A model generated the notes under the pieces. It had not been told where the DNA came from, did no database searches, and saw only the letters and a list, made by a program, of their open reading frames with translations. Position numbers and translations under genes: made by a program. Of a stretch of DNA of 64,000 nt, positions 35,773 to 44,377 are shown piece after piece. The first letter of the stretch is position 1; each line of letters begins with the position of its first letter. Source of the stretch: Hymenobacter sp. BT18 (GTDB taxonomy: Bacteria; Bacteroidota; Bacteroidia; Cytophagales; Hymenobacteraceae); contig NZ_CP050954.1 in NCBI RefSeq assembly GCF_012273015.1, positions 2,210,001 through 2,274,000 of the forward strand, in the 5' to 3' direction.

Positions 35773-36084
35773 TTAAAAAACAATTCCAAATATTTTCCGC
35801 TGCCCCACTTTGCGCGTCAGCTTGCGGCGTTCGTATTTCTTTTGCTTGAGCAAGCCCTGCTTGTCGTAGCTCTTCTTGTCGGTTTTCAGCGACGACACGG
35901 CTTCCGACATCCCGGAACCGTTGCTATCAGCTTTGCCCAGCTTCACTTTGGGCTGGGGCGGCCCTTTGGGGTCGGGAATGCGGTAGCGGTGGCAACCCGT
36001 GCTCAAGGCCAGACACCCAACCAACGCCAGGGTGCTCACCAAAGAAAAAAACGTACGCGGGAATCCCAGCATCAGACTACGCAT
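35773..36084 (-). CDS. Small basic lipoprotein
   Basis: This gene encodes 103 residues from ATG 36084 (MRSLMLGFPRTFFSLVST); an in-frame ATG at 36102 adds six residues. A lipoprotein signal (VGCLALSTGC) precedes HRYRIPDPKGPPQPKVKLGK. The C-terminal part is very basic (KQGLLKQKKYERRKLTRKVG). It resembles the partner gene downstream in charge. Family unknown. Confidence 0.65.
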   Translation of the reverse strand: MRSLMLGFPRTFFSLVSTLALVGCLALSTGCHRYRIPDPKGPPQPKVKLGKADSNGSGMSEAVSSLKTDKKSYDKQGLLKQKKYERRKLTRKVGQRKIFGIVF

Positions 36085-36125
36085 TGCGCCGCGGGGCGGC
36101 ATTCAGACAAGGAAGATAAGTATTA

Positions 36126-36220
36126 GTTGTCAGTTGCCCGTTTTCAGTTACCAGTTGCTGAGGTAGACTTCACGTGCTTTACAGTCTTGCGCTAGTAACT
36201 GAAAACGGGCAGCTGACGAC
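36126..36220. repeat. Inverted repeat of the CAGTTGCC/TTACCAG type
   Basis: GTCAGTTGCCCGTTTTCAGT on the left is mirrored by ACTGAAAACGGGCAGCTGAC on the right with about 45 bp between. Similar words occur inside the E1 fusion gene (37182-37217) and in the odhA-odhB spacer. It lies just after the stop of the E1 fusion gene on the minus strand. Confidence 0.75.
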
Positions 36221-36225
36221 TGAAG

Positions 36226-38214
36226 TTAATAGGCCAGCAGCTTTTCTACGGCCGTGCGCAGGCGCTGCTGGGGCAGGAACTGCTTTTCCAGGGAAGGCGC
36301 GAAGGGAATGGCCGTATCCAGGGAAGCCACGCGCTGAATGGGCGCATCGAGGGCAGTAAAGCATTTTTCGGCAATCCAAGCGGCAATTTCTCCCCCGATG
36401 CCGCCCGTGAGCGTGTCTTCGTGGAGGATGAGCACGCGGCCGTTCTTCTCCACAGTCCGACGCACGGCTTCCTCGTCCCAAGGCAGCAAGGTGCGTAGAT
36501 CCAGAATGTCGGCGTCGAGGCTCAACTCTTCGGCCAGCTGGGTAGCCCAGTGCACGCCCATGCCGTAGGTGATGATGCTGAGCGTGTTGCCCTCCCGAGC
36601 CAGGGCCGCTTTGCCAATGGGTGTGGTATAATAGCCATCCGGCACGGGCCCGCTGATGCTGCGGTAGAGCATCTTGTGCTCGAAGTAGATAACCGGGTTG
36701 GGGTCTTCAAAGGCGGCGCAGAGCAGGCCCTTAGCATCGACAGGGTTACTGGGGTACACCACTTTCAGGCCGGGCGTGTGGGTAAACCAGGCCTCGTTGC
36801 TCTGCGAGTGGAAGGGGCCGGCCGCCGAGCCCGCCCCGGTGGGCATGCGCACCACCACGTCGGCATTCTGCCCCCAGCGGTAGTGGCTTTTGGCCAGGTT
36901 ATTCACAATCTGGTTGAAGCCGCAGGTCACGAAATCGGCGAACTGCATTTCCACCATAGCCTTTTTGCCTTTGATGCTGAGGCCCAGGCCCGCGCCTACA
37001 ATGGCCGACTCGCACAGGGGCGTGTTGCGCACCCGCTCCTTGCCAAACTGCGCCACGAAGCCTTCCGTCACCTTAAATACCCCGCCGTAGTCGGCAATGT
37101 CCTGGCCCATAAGCACCAGCTCGGGGTAGCGCTCCATGCTCTGCCGCAACCCGTCGGAAATGGCATCGACGAAACGCTTATCAGTGGCCGGTTGCGAGTT
37201 GCCGGTTTCCAGTTGCAGGGCAGTATCCGGCTCGAAGGGCCGGTACATGTCGGCTACTTCCTCTTCGAGGCTGGGCGTGGGCATGGGCACGGCGTCGGCC
37301 ACGCGCAGGCCTTCTTCGATTTCGGCCTTGATTTGCTCCCGGAACTGGTGGCGCAGGGTTTCGCTGAGCACGCCCTCGTCCAGCAGCCACTTTTCGTAGT
37401 TGACTACCGGGTCTTTCTGGGCCCACTCCTCAAATAGCTCCTGGGGCACGTACTTGGTGCCGCTGGCTTCCTCGTGCCCGCGCATGCGGAAAGTGAGGGC
37501 CTCGAGCAGCACGGGGCGCGGGTTCTGGCGCAAGTCCTCGGCCAGGCGCTTTACCGTGTCGTACACTTCCAGTACGTTGTTGCCATCCACCTGCACGGCT
37601 TCCATGCCGTAGGCAGGGCCTTTGTCGATGAAGTAGCGGAAGCGGAACTGCTCCCGCGAGGGCGTGCTCAGGCCGTAGCCGTTATTCTCGATGATGAAGA
37701 TGACGGGCAGCTGCCACACGGCCGCCACGTTCAGGGCCTCGTGAAAGTCGCCCTCGGAGGCGCCGCCGTCGCCGCTGTAGGTCACGGTTACCTTGTGGCG
37801 CTTTTCCAGCACGTCGGCTAGGGCAATGCCGCCAGCCACGGCCAGCTGCGGGCCCAGGTGCGAAATCATGCCCACGATGTGGTGCTCGTTGGTGCCGAAG
37901 TGGAAGCTCCGGTCGCGGCCTTTGGTGTAGCCGGTGGTTTTGCCCTGCCACTGCGCGAAGAGGCGGTCCAGCGGAATGTGGCGGCCCGTGAATACACCCA
38001 GGTTGCGGTGCAGGGGCAGGATGTACTCGTCCTCGTGCAGCGCCAGCGTGGAGCCCACCGAAATGGCCTCCTGCCCAATGCCCGAAAACCACTTGCTGAC
38101 CTTGCCCTGGCGGAGCAGAATCAGCATTTTCTCTTCAATCAGGCGGGGTTTCAGCAGCCCTTTGTACAGGTGCAGCAGCTCGTCGTTGGCGTAGTCCTTG
38201 CGGTCGAAATTCAT
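36226..38214 (-). CDS. 2-oxoacid dehydrogenase E1, alpha and beta subunits fused
   Basis: This gene encodes 662 residues. The alpha half (residues about 1-320) has FSGIGQEAISVGSTLAL, HRNLGVFTGRHIPLDRLFAQ and the thiamine site GDGGASEGDFHEALNVAAV...ENNGYGLST. The beta half (about 345-662) has LVLMGQDIADYGGVFKVTEG, MVEMQFADFVTCGFNQIVNN, and RMPTGAGSAAGPFHSQSNEA. Fused E1 alpha-beta chains are common in Bacteroidetes and are usually placed with branched-chain 2-oxoacid dehydrogenases; pyruvate is not excluded. The joining linker reads LQLETGNSQPATDKRF and matches a dispersed DNA repeat. Start is ATG 38214. No E2 adjoins. Confidence 0.88.
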   Translation of the reverse strand: MNFDRKDYANDELLHLYKGLLKPRLIEEKMLILLRQGKVSKWFSGIGQEAISVGSTLALHEDEYILPLHRNLGVFTGRHIPLDRLFAQWQGKTTGYTKGRDRSFHFGTNEHHIVGMISHLGPQLAVAGGIALADVLEKRHKVTVTYSGDGGASEGDFHEALNVAAVWQLPVIFIIENNGYGLSTPSREQFRFRYFIDKGPAYGMEAVQVDGNNVLEVYDTVKRLAEDLRQNPRPVLLEALTFRMRGHEEASGTKYVPQELFEEWAQKDPVVNYEKWLLDEGVLSETLRHQFREQIKAEIEEGLRVADAVPMPTPSLEEEVADMYRPFEPDTALQLETGNSQPATDKRFVDAISDGLRQSMERYPELVLMGQDIADYGGVFKVTEGFVAQFGKERVRNTPLCESAIVGAGLGLSIKGKKAMVEMQFADFVTCGFNQIVNNLAKSHYRWGQNADVVVRMPTGAGSAAGPFHSQSNEAWFTHTPGLKVVYPSNPVDAKGLLCAAFEDPNPVIYFEHKMLYRSISGPVPDGYYTTPIGKAALAREGNTLSIITYGMGVHWATQLAEELSLDADILDLRTLLPWDEEAVRRTVEKNGRVLILHEDTLTGGIGGEIAAWIAEKCFTALDAPIQRVASLDTAIPFAPSLEKQFLPQQRLRTAVEKLLAY
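37182..37217. repeat. Repeat-derived insert in the E1 linker
   Basis: The coding DNA for the linker contains GCCGGTTGCGAGTTGCCGGT and TTCCAGTTGC, in the style of the CAGTTGCC repeat at 36126. It is kept in frame. Confidence 0.5.
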
Positions 38215-38358
38215 GGGATTCAGGCGGGTGGGAAGGTGTTGGGGGCCAAAAGTACGGGTTTGGGCTGGAAGGAAAATTATGCGCTTTCCTTTATGCAATT
38301 GGGGCAGCACCGGCATCTATCTTCGCAGCCAATCAGCCCAGTACTATCCTATTCCTGT

Positions 38359-38781
38359 ATGACCCGATTGTTACTCCTGGGCTTTTTGGCCTGCCCCGCG
38401 TTGGCGCTGGCTCAGCAGACTAATCTACTGGAAAGCCGCCGCGCAACGCCGCAGCTAGCTTCGTCAGTTAACTTTCAGACTCTTGCTGATACAGCAGCGC
38501 CACAACATCATACGTTCGGCTGCCCAGCTATTGCAGAAGCTATTATAACAATACCCCGCCCGATTAAGCCTTATCTCTCCCTGCAGGAAAACCTGCGCCA
38601 GGTAGCCGGGATTCAGGTAACGCCCTATTCCGGTGCACACAACCTGCTGGTGCTGTCCAAATACCGCGGCTACGACCCCAACATCAGCAGTGCCGGCGCC
38701 GGCGCCCAGCAAGCCGGCCTCGACCACGCCACCTACCCCACCGCCCGCACCATCCTGCTGGGCGTGCAAGCCACTTTATAA
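38359..38781 (+). pseudogene. Remnant of a SusC-like TonB receptor (signal peptide joined to the C-terminal end)
   Basis: This open frame of 140 residues starts with a signal peptide (MTRLLLLGFLACPALALAQQ). After 50 unassigned residues, the last 70 read HNLLVLSKYRGYDPNISSAG and DHATYPTARTILLGVQATL, which are the typical final strands of SusC-type receptors of about 1000 residues. No carboxypeptidase-like, plug or most barrel sequence is present. It is most likely an internal deletion product; a real short protein is the alternative, since the frame is intact. Confidence 0.6.
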
Positions 38782-38942
38782 GCGGACAGCAATTTTGGTT
38801 GGCCGCTACTCTTAAGCGTTTCGCGGCTGTCGCGCCACCTGATATAGCCAGCCTGTTCGACGGCGCGAAACTTCCCCTTCGCTTCCGAAGTTTTATCTTC
38901 ACCCCGACGGGCCCGGTTTACTGCCGGCCACTTCATTTCTTT

Positions 38943-40223
38943 ATGATTCAATTCGAAGAATTCACCCTCGCCAACGGCCTGCGCTGCATCGTCCACGAAG
39001 ACCACAGCACGCCGATGGCCGTGCTCAACTTGCTCTACAACGTGGGCTCCCGCGACGAAGACCCGGCGCACACGGGCTTCGCGCACCTGTTCGAGCACCT
39101 GATGTTTTCGGGCTCCGTCAACATCCCCAGCTACGACGAGCCCCTGCAACGCGTGGGCGGCGAAAACAATGCCTTCACCTCTCCCGACATCACCAACTAC
39201 TACCTTACCCTGCCGGCGGCTAATATTGAGACCGGCTTCTGGCTGGAATCGGACCGGATGCTGAGTTTGGCTTTCTCCGAAAACGGGCTGGGAGTGCAGC
39301 GCAAGGTGGTGGTGGAAGAGTTTAAGCAGAACTACCTCAACCAACCCTACGGCGACGTGTGGCTGAAGCTGCGCCCCCTCGCCTACCAGACGCACCCCTA
39401 TAGCTGGGCCACCATCGGCAAGGAAATCAGCCACATCGAAAATGCGGTAATGGACGATGTGCGCGCTTTCTTCCAAAAGCACTATGCGCCCGCCAACGCT
39501 ATCTTGGTCGTAGCTGGCGCCGTAACCCGGGCTGAGGCTCAGCGCCTAGCTGAAAAATGGTTTGGCCCCATTCCCGGTGGCACCCGCTACGAGCGCAGCC
39601 TTCCCCAGGAGCCCCGCCAAACGGCCCCCCGCTTCCTCGACGTTACGGCCGACGTGCCGGTATCGGCTTTCTACCAGGTATACCACATGCCCGCCCGCGC
39701 CGATGCCACTTACCACACCGTAGATTTGCTGAGCGATGTGCTGGGCCGGGGCAAGTCGAGCCGCCTTTACCAACGGCTGGTGAAAGAGCAGCCGCTCTTT
39801 AATTCTATTTCTGCCTCTGTATCCGGCTCCCTGGAGCCTGGCCTGCTGGTAGTGAGCGGCAAGCTCAACGCGGGCGTAACGCCGGAAGCCGCCGATGCAG
39901 CTGTTCGGCAGGTTATAGAAGAGCTGCGTACTACCCTTGTGCCGGCTGAGGAGCTGGAAAAGGTTAAAAACCAGGCCGAAGCCAGCATTGTGTTCAGCGA
40001 AATAGAGCTGCTGAACCGGGCCATGAACCTGGCTTACTGCAAGCTGCTGGGCAACGCCAATCTGGTAAACGAGGAAAGCGCCCGGGTGCAGGAAGTATCG
40101 GCCGAAGCCCTGCTTACAGCCGCGCAGGAAGTGCTGCGCCCCGAAAACAGCAGCACGCTGTATTACCGCGCCCGCGCTACGGTAGCGGTGCCGGCGGAGC
40201 AGTTAGCGCCATCGGAAGTATAG
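38943..40223 (+). CDS. M16 family zinc peptidase
   Basis: This gene encodes 426 residues. The inverted zinc motif HLFEH is in GFAHLFEHLMFSGS, and the third ligand Glu is likely in VVVEEFKQNY, about 75 residues on. AHTGFAHLFEH and YAPANAILVVAGAVT are typical of M16. No signal peptide is present at ATG 38943, although an open frame extends upstream. The second, inactive M16 domain is present from about residue 210. Single-chain two-domain M16 proteins usually form pairs with a partner; none is adjacent here. Confidence 0.9.
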   Translation: MIQFEEFTLANGLRCIVHEDHSTPMAVLNLLYNVGSRDEDPAHTGFAHLFEHLMFSGSVNIPSYDEPLQRVGGENNAFTSPDITNYYLTLPAANIETGFWLESDRMLSLAFSENGLGVQRKVVVEEFKQNYLNQPYGDVWLKLRPLAYQTHPYSWATIGKEISHIENAVMDDVRAFFQKHYAPANAILVVAGAVTRAEAQRLAEKWFGPIPGGTRYERSLPQEPRQTAPRFLDVTADVPVSAFYQVYHMPARADATYHTVDLLSDVLGRGKSSRLYQRLVKEQPLFNSISASVSGSLEPGLLVVSGKLNAGVTPEAADAAVRQVIEELRTTLVPAEELEKVKNQAEASIVFSEIELLNRAMNLAYCKLLGNANLVNEESARVQEVSAEALLTAAQEVLRPENSSTLYYRARATVAVPAEQLAPSEV

Positions 40224-40440
40224 GCAGCCCGCTTCTGCCGCACACAGCGCTGGGCACAAGCAGCGAAGCCGTCTGCCGGATACCACCTCTCTGTCCTGGC
40301 TTGGACAAGGAGTCGGGGCAGGCGGCCCGCTTTTCTTGCGCGGGCAGGCAGGCAGGCAAGGTGGGCTTTCGTACCAGGCCACTGCAACCCGTACCCGCGC
40401 GGTCCGTATTTCCTGAACGTCTTTCTTACTCACCTACACT

Positions 40441-40707
40441 ATGAGCACTGAACTAACCCAGGATCTGGAAAAAATAATGCCCGAGGATATTGCCCGCACT
40501 TTTGAAAGTGCCTACCACGTCTTCCAAGGCAATACCGAACACGTAGAAGAGCTTCTCAAGCACGGGGGTGTGCTGTTGCGCAAGGCTACGCAGCGTTTCA
40601 CGCCTACCCAGGTAATTTTGGGTATTGCCGTGCTGGCAGCCGGTGCCGTGCTGTTAGCCAACCGGGCCGCTGCTCATCAGGACGATGAGCAGGACCAGCC
40701 AGCTTAA
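40441..40707 (+). CDS. Small membrane-anchored protein of unknown function
   Basis: This gene encodes 88 residues. The first 55 are soluble and helical (DLEKIMPEDIARTFESAYHV, VEELLKHGGVLLRKATQRFT). One membrane segment follows at about residues 58-76 (VILGIAVLAAGAVLLANRAA), and a polar tail ends HQDDEQDQPA. No family is known to me; the layout fits a tail-anchored protein. A hairpin follows 22 bp after the stop. Confidence 0.65.
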   Translation: MSTELTQDLEKIMPEDIARTFESAYHVFQGNTEHVEELLKHGGVLLRKATQRFTPTQVILGIAVLAAGAVLLANRAAAHQDDEQDQPA

Positions 40708-40728
40708 CTAGCTTGTTGTTTTTGCCAG

Positions 40729-40758
40729 GGCCGCCCAGCTGAACTCAGCTGGGCGGCC
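40729..40758 (+). terminator. Hairpin after the tail-anchored protein gene
   Basis: Perfect 14-bp arms GGCCGCCCAGCTGA and TCAGCTGGGCGGCC, loop AC. A weak T tract follows. Confidence 0.7.
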
Positions 40759-41055
40759 TTATGCTGTACTGCCCACCCTTTGCATCGTTGGTCTTGTCCA
40801 GCAACGTATCTGTAGAGCACCAGCCAGCGTTGGCCGACAAACTGCGAAAAACCTACCCGCAAAGTACCGTAACAGATTTAGGATGGAGCTCAATAGTAGA
40901 AATCTACTATTGATCAAAATAACGACTTGATAAACAATTAATTATGATTTATTTAGCTCTTATCACACAATTATGTGAGGTCATTTTTTAGCACTTATGC
41001 AACAACGACCGTACAATTGCATCAGCAAAGTATCAACTAAAATTACTTAAGTACC
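40759..41055. other. Gene-free AT-rich stretch with a palindrome
   Basis: The right two thirds are AT-rich. CAATAGTAGA and TCTACTATTG (40891-40912), separated by AA, form a perfect palindrome of operator type. No exact TAnnTTTG was found for the gene at 41056. Confidence 0.5.
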
Positions 41056-41280
41056 ATGAAAAATTTATCCGCATTTCTGCTCATCGGTGCTTTTGCTTTC
41101 GCCCTGCCCTTCGAAGCGGCCTGTGAAACCGTAGGGGCTCCCGAATCAAGCAAACCCCTGACCCGACTCAGCACCGACCTACACCCCGGGAAGCTGTTTT
41201 CCTCCCTGAACAAGCGGAAGAAGCAAAATAAGCGGCACAAAGCGGCAAAGCGCCGGACCCGCTGGGCCGTCAATGGCTAG
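41056..41280 (+). CDS. Small secreted basic protein
   Basis: This gene encodes 74 residues with an N-terminal signal (MKNLSAFLLIGAFAFALPFE) and a possible lipid or free Cys in FEAACET. The C-terminal half is very basic (SLNKRKKQNKRHKAAKRRTR). I do not know a family. It might bind nucleic acid, envelope anions or another protein. The upstream region carries an operator-like palindrome at 40891. Confidence 0.55.
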   Translation: MKNLSAFLLIGAFAFALPFEAACETVGAPESSKPLTRLSTDLHPGKLFSSLNKRKKQNKRHKAAKRRTRWAVNG

Positions 41281-41386
41281 CGGCACGCCAGCACGGATGG
41301 AGCGTAGTTGACTCAGGCCTTGGATAGGGCCCTGGAACGCGCTTCTCCGCCACAGGAGTAGGTTATTTTTCCGCTATGGAAGTTGG

Positions 41387-41454
41387 CCAGCAGCAAAAGA
41401 CCTCCGGGGCTGTATACTGTGGAGTATACGACCCCGGAGGTCTTTTGCTGCTGG
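41387..41454. terminator. Long hairpin downstream of the PHP-domain gene
   Basis: CCAGCAGCAAAAGACCTCCG and GGG pair with CCCCGGAGGTCTTTTGCTGC and TGG; inside them GTATAC and GTATAC can also pair. It lies between genes ending at 41280 (+) and 41461 (-). Confidence 0.8.
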
Positions 41455-41460
41455 CGGAGG

Positions 41461-42921
41461 CTATTGCAGCACGACTAAGCGCCGGTACGTAGCAACCCCA
41501 TTCTGAACCAGCCGAACCGTATAGATGCCCGCGGGCAGGCGGGCAACCTGTGGACTGATTTGCACCGTATGCGGGCCAGCCGCCTGCCGGCTGTCGGCGG
41601 CCAGCTGGTGCACGGGGCGTCCTACTCCGTCCAGCACGTCCAGCGTTACCTGGGCCGGTACCGGGAGAAAGTACGACACCGAGAGCGGGCCGTTGGCCGG
41701 GTTAGGGTAGATATCGAGCTGAGCGGAAGCCAACCGGGCCGTTTGGCCAGCAGTAACTACGGCGCGGGTGTACCAAATGGGCGACGTTACCATCCGGTCG
41801 CCGTCGGCTTGCACGATTACTGCGTAGTAGTACGCCGTCTCACCGGGAGCAAGGGCGGTTTCGGTATAGCTGAGGGCATTGCCCAAGTTGGGAGCGGTAG
41901 CCACCACCATGGCCAGCGTGCCACTGCCTGGCGTGCCACGCAGCAACGTCAGGCTCTTTATAGCTTCCCCGTCACTATCCGTCACTGCTACGCTAACTGC
42001 GGGGGCCTGCTCTCCCTCGGCTACACTGCCCATCAGGTGCTCATTGACTTGGAAGTGCACCTCGGCATTCCAGTCGTCGGAGGCGTAGAAATGTCGGGCA
42101 CGCAGGGCTTCGAGCAGGTGCTGGCGGGTCAGTTCCGGCGCCAGCACCACGAGGCGACCCGCCGTACTCCGGCCAAAGGTGGTGTAGTGGTTGTCGTGGT
42201 CGAGGGATATGCCTACGTGGTAGCCCTTGGCCAGCAGCCGCTGATAAGTGCCCTCGTAGTTGCTGCGGGAAGGGTCGAGGTAGCTTATGTTGGTAGACAT
42301 AGCCGGACCAGAGCGCATCACCGTCCCCACAACCGCGCTATCGGCCCGGGCGCTAAAGGGCGCCGTGCCGGCTAGGTTGCCATAGTCGCCGGAGCTGGGG
42401 TGAGCCAGCGTAGCAAAGGCCCCGGGGCGCTTGTTGATTTGTCGGAACAGGGCCTGATAGTCGTTTTTGGGCACGTACACATCGTAGTTCCCCGACTCCC
42501 AGTTCAGCAACTGATCAACCCCATATACCAGCACGTGGCCGCCGCCCGAAATGGTGCCCCACTCCATGCCGTAGAGCGCGACGAAGCTGCCAGCCACCGT
42601 TACACTATCGGCCTGGCGCAGGCCGCGGGCATAGTTGGCCCGCTGCATACCAGCCGTGGCGTGGTTGTGCTCCGAAATACCTAGGAAGTCGAAATGCTCG
42701 GAGGCGGAAGCAAAGCTAAAATTCTGCCCGGGTGTACTGTACTTGGTAGTTCCTGCGTCCTTGTTGCCATCGGAATAGGCCGAGTGAGCGTGCAGGTTTC
42801 CGTAGTAGTAATGCACGGTCTGCGTTTGGGGCTGCTGGGCCCATGCAAGACCCGACCAGCAGCAGGCTGCCAGGAAAAGAGTACAAGTTTTTTTCACAAA
42901 GAAGCAATAGGGGTGAGGCAA
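41461..42921 (-). CDS. Secreted PHP-domain phosphoesterase-like protein with type IX sorting tail
   Basis: This gene encodes 486 residues. A signal peptide (CTLFLAACCWSGLAWAQ) precedes a CehA/McbA-type PHP domain: metal-binding YGNLHAHSAYSDG near residue 40 and LGISEHNHAT near 80, plus AHPSSGDYGN. After about residue 290 there is a beta-sandwich, and the end (about 405-486) is a type IX secretion sorting domain: LDIYPNPANGPLSVSYFL and the final YRRLVVLQ. It is probably exported and anchored or released outside the cell. The substrate is unknown. Confidence 0.85.
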   Translation of the reverse strand: MPHPYCFFVKKTCTLFLAACCWSGLAWAQQPQTQTVHYYYGNLHAHSAYSDGNKDAGTTKYSTPGQNFSFASASEHFDFLGISEHNHATAGMQRANYARGLRQADSVTVAGSFVALYGMEWGTISGGGHVLVYGVDQLLNWESGNYDVYVPKNDYQALFRQINKRPGAFATLAHPSSGDYGNLAGTAPFSARADSAVVGTVMRSGPAMSTNISYLDPSRSNYEGTYQRLLAKGYHVGISLDHDNHYTTFGRSTAGRLVVLAPELTRQHLLEALRARHFYASDDWNAEVHFQVNEHLMGSVAEGEQAPAVSVAVTDSDGEAIKSLTLLRGTPGSGTLAMVVATAPNLGNALSYTETALAPGETAYYYAVIVQADGDRMVTSPIWYTRAVVTAGQTARLASAQLDIYPNPANGPLSVSYFLPVPAQVTLDVLDGVGRPVHQLAADSRQAAGPHTVQISPQVARLPAGIYTVRLVQNGVATYRRLVVLQ

Positions 42922-43262
42922 CAGAAGCGCTGAGCAAAGCTACGCAATAGGCTGCATTCGTGGTTGATTCGTCTGCCCCCACCGGCTCAATTATTTACAG
43001 AGCCAGCGGTATTATCCAAAAACCAGTCCCAATACCTGTTTTTTACTTCCTGCGCGCCCAGCCAGTCGTGAGGCGGGCAACGCGGCTGTGCTATACAGGG
43101 CCCCGACAACGCGCCCAGTCATGGGGCAACCGAAGTCTCCTCCCAGAAACTGGACGCATAAAAGTCAGTTCCGGGAAACAGTAAAAAAGCCGGCGGCAGA
43201 AGCATTACTTCTGCCGCCGGCTTACCCCAAACAAATGACGTTATCGTATCGAACCTGACTGC
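42922..43262. other. Gene-free stretch
   Basis: Besides the terminator at 43183-43223 I see no gene or strong signal here. Promoters of the PHP gene must lie in the left part, but I found no exact TAnnTTTG. Confidence 0.45.
43183..43223 (-). terminator. Terminator of the secreted carboxypeptidase-regulatory gene
   Basis: On the minus strand AAGCCGGCGGCAGAAG pairs with CTTCTGCCGCCGGCTT and is followed by TTTT. Confidence 0.9.
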
Positions 43263-43682
43263 CTACCAGATCTTACCGGTAGAGGACGTTTTCTTGATGC
43301 GTCCATCCCGCTTAAAGCGGGTACCGGGCAGGGTATGAAGCGCTACGCTGGTAGCTTCACAGTTTACGAGGACCAGTTCCTGGGCCTCGTAGCCGCCCGC
43401 ACTCACTTGCAAGCGGGCATTGCGCGGCAGCGGCGTTTTGGTCATGATGATATACCGCCCTTCGGAGTTGGTGATAAAGGCATCTTTGATACCTGGCACC
43501 TCCACCGTGGCTCCGGTCAACGGGTTGTTCGACTCATCGGTAACGGTGCCCGTCACGATGGCGCATCCCAACGCTTGCGCCGGAGCCGCCGTCGGCTCGG
43601 CGACGGTAGTCTGGGCAAACAGGGATGCCGGCGTCAGCAGAAACAGGCCAAGCCCAAAAAAGAAAGTAAAAGCGCGGTGCAT
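43263..43682 (-). CDS. Secreted carboxypeptidase-regulatory-like domain protein
   Basis: This gene encodes 139 residues from ATG 43682 (MHRAFTFFFGLGLFLLTPAS), with a signal peptide ending near LFAQT. VTGTVTDESNNPLTGATVEV, FITNSEGRYIIMT and ARLQVSAGGYEAQELVL form one carboxypeptidase-regulatory/SusC-N-type domain. Two Cys (in LGCAIVTG and LVNCEATS) flank it and could bond. A stand-alone domain of this kind may be an adaptor or a remnant of a larger receptor. Confidence 0.7.
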   Translation of the reverse strand: MHRAFTFFFGLGLFLLTPASLFAQTTVAEPTAAPAQALGCAIVTGTVTDESNNPLTGATVEVPGIKDAFITNSEGRYIIMTKTPLPRNARLQVSAGGYEAQELVLVNCEATSVALHTLPGTRFKRDGRIKKTSSTGKIW

Positions 43683-44377
43683 AGGGCAAACAGAGAAAGG
43701 CAAGCTACAATATTTCCGGCAACTCCGGAGGGAATACCAAGGGCTGGGTGCCCAGCGTTGGCAAACACTGTACCAATACTGTGCATGCGGTTGCCCACGG
43801 CGGTGGTACAGGCCCGCCACACAGGTCTCAAGGAACGACTACATCCACGCGGCCGGAAATGTTCGCCCTACGTTAAAAAGATACCGCTCCCAGCCTCGCC
43901 CCATTTTGCAGCCTGACGTAACGGGGCTGGACTACCCCACGATCTGCGAGTTACCTTCCCCTGGTAGCCAGGGATATGGGGCAGCTTAGCCGACCAGTTG
44001 CTTGGCGTCTGGCCGGGCCAAGAAGATACCGGGTTTGTTTTCAATGGGATGATCGGCCTCTGCTTCACTTTTTCACCTCAGCAGAGGCTGCTTTCGTTTA
44101 TGCGGGGTGCTATCTTGCCTGGCAACGCTATCCTGGGCGCTGGCACTGTGCACGGCGTGTGATAGTTCAGAGTTGGCAATGCTTGCTGAGCACCAGCACC
44201 AGGGTGGTGCTGGTGCTCAGCAAGCCATTTCCCCTAACCCACTATCAACCAGAACCCAGCCTCCGTTTTCGCGGCAGCTCGACTTCTTTTAAACCTTCCT
44301 GCCTATTTTGGTCTAAGGGCCAAATTATGGTGCGGCTTTTGCCTTAGCTTCAGCCTACCTCCTTTTCCCCTTATTCC
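43683..44377. other. 695-bp gene-free stretch
   Basis: Short frames here do not look like genes. The outstanding feature is the perfect hairpin at 44181-44225. The sequence around 44230-44377 is the presumed promoter region of the next gene. Confidence 0.5.
44181..44225. repeat. Perfect 21-bp-stem hairpin
   Basis: GCTTGCTGAGCACCAGCACC and A, a 3-base GGG loop and the exact complement. No T tract on the plus strand follows, so it is not an obvious terminator. Confidence 0.85.

Noticed and set aside
43976..44347. Frame of 123 codons spanning the perfect hairpin
   Set aside because: It translates the hairpin arms and shows no family features.
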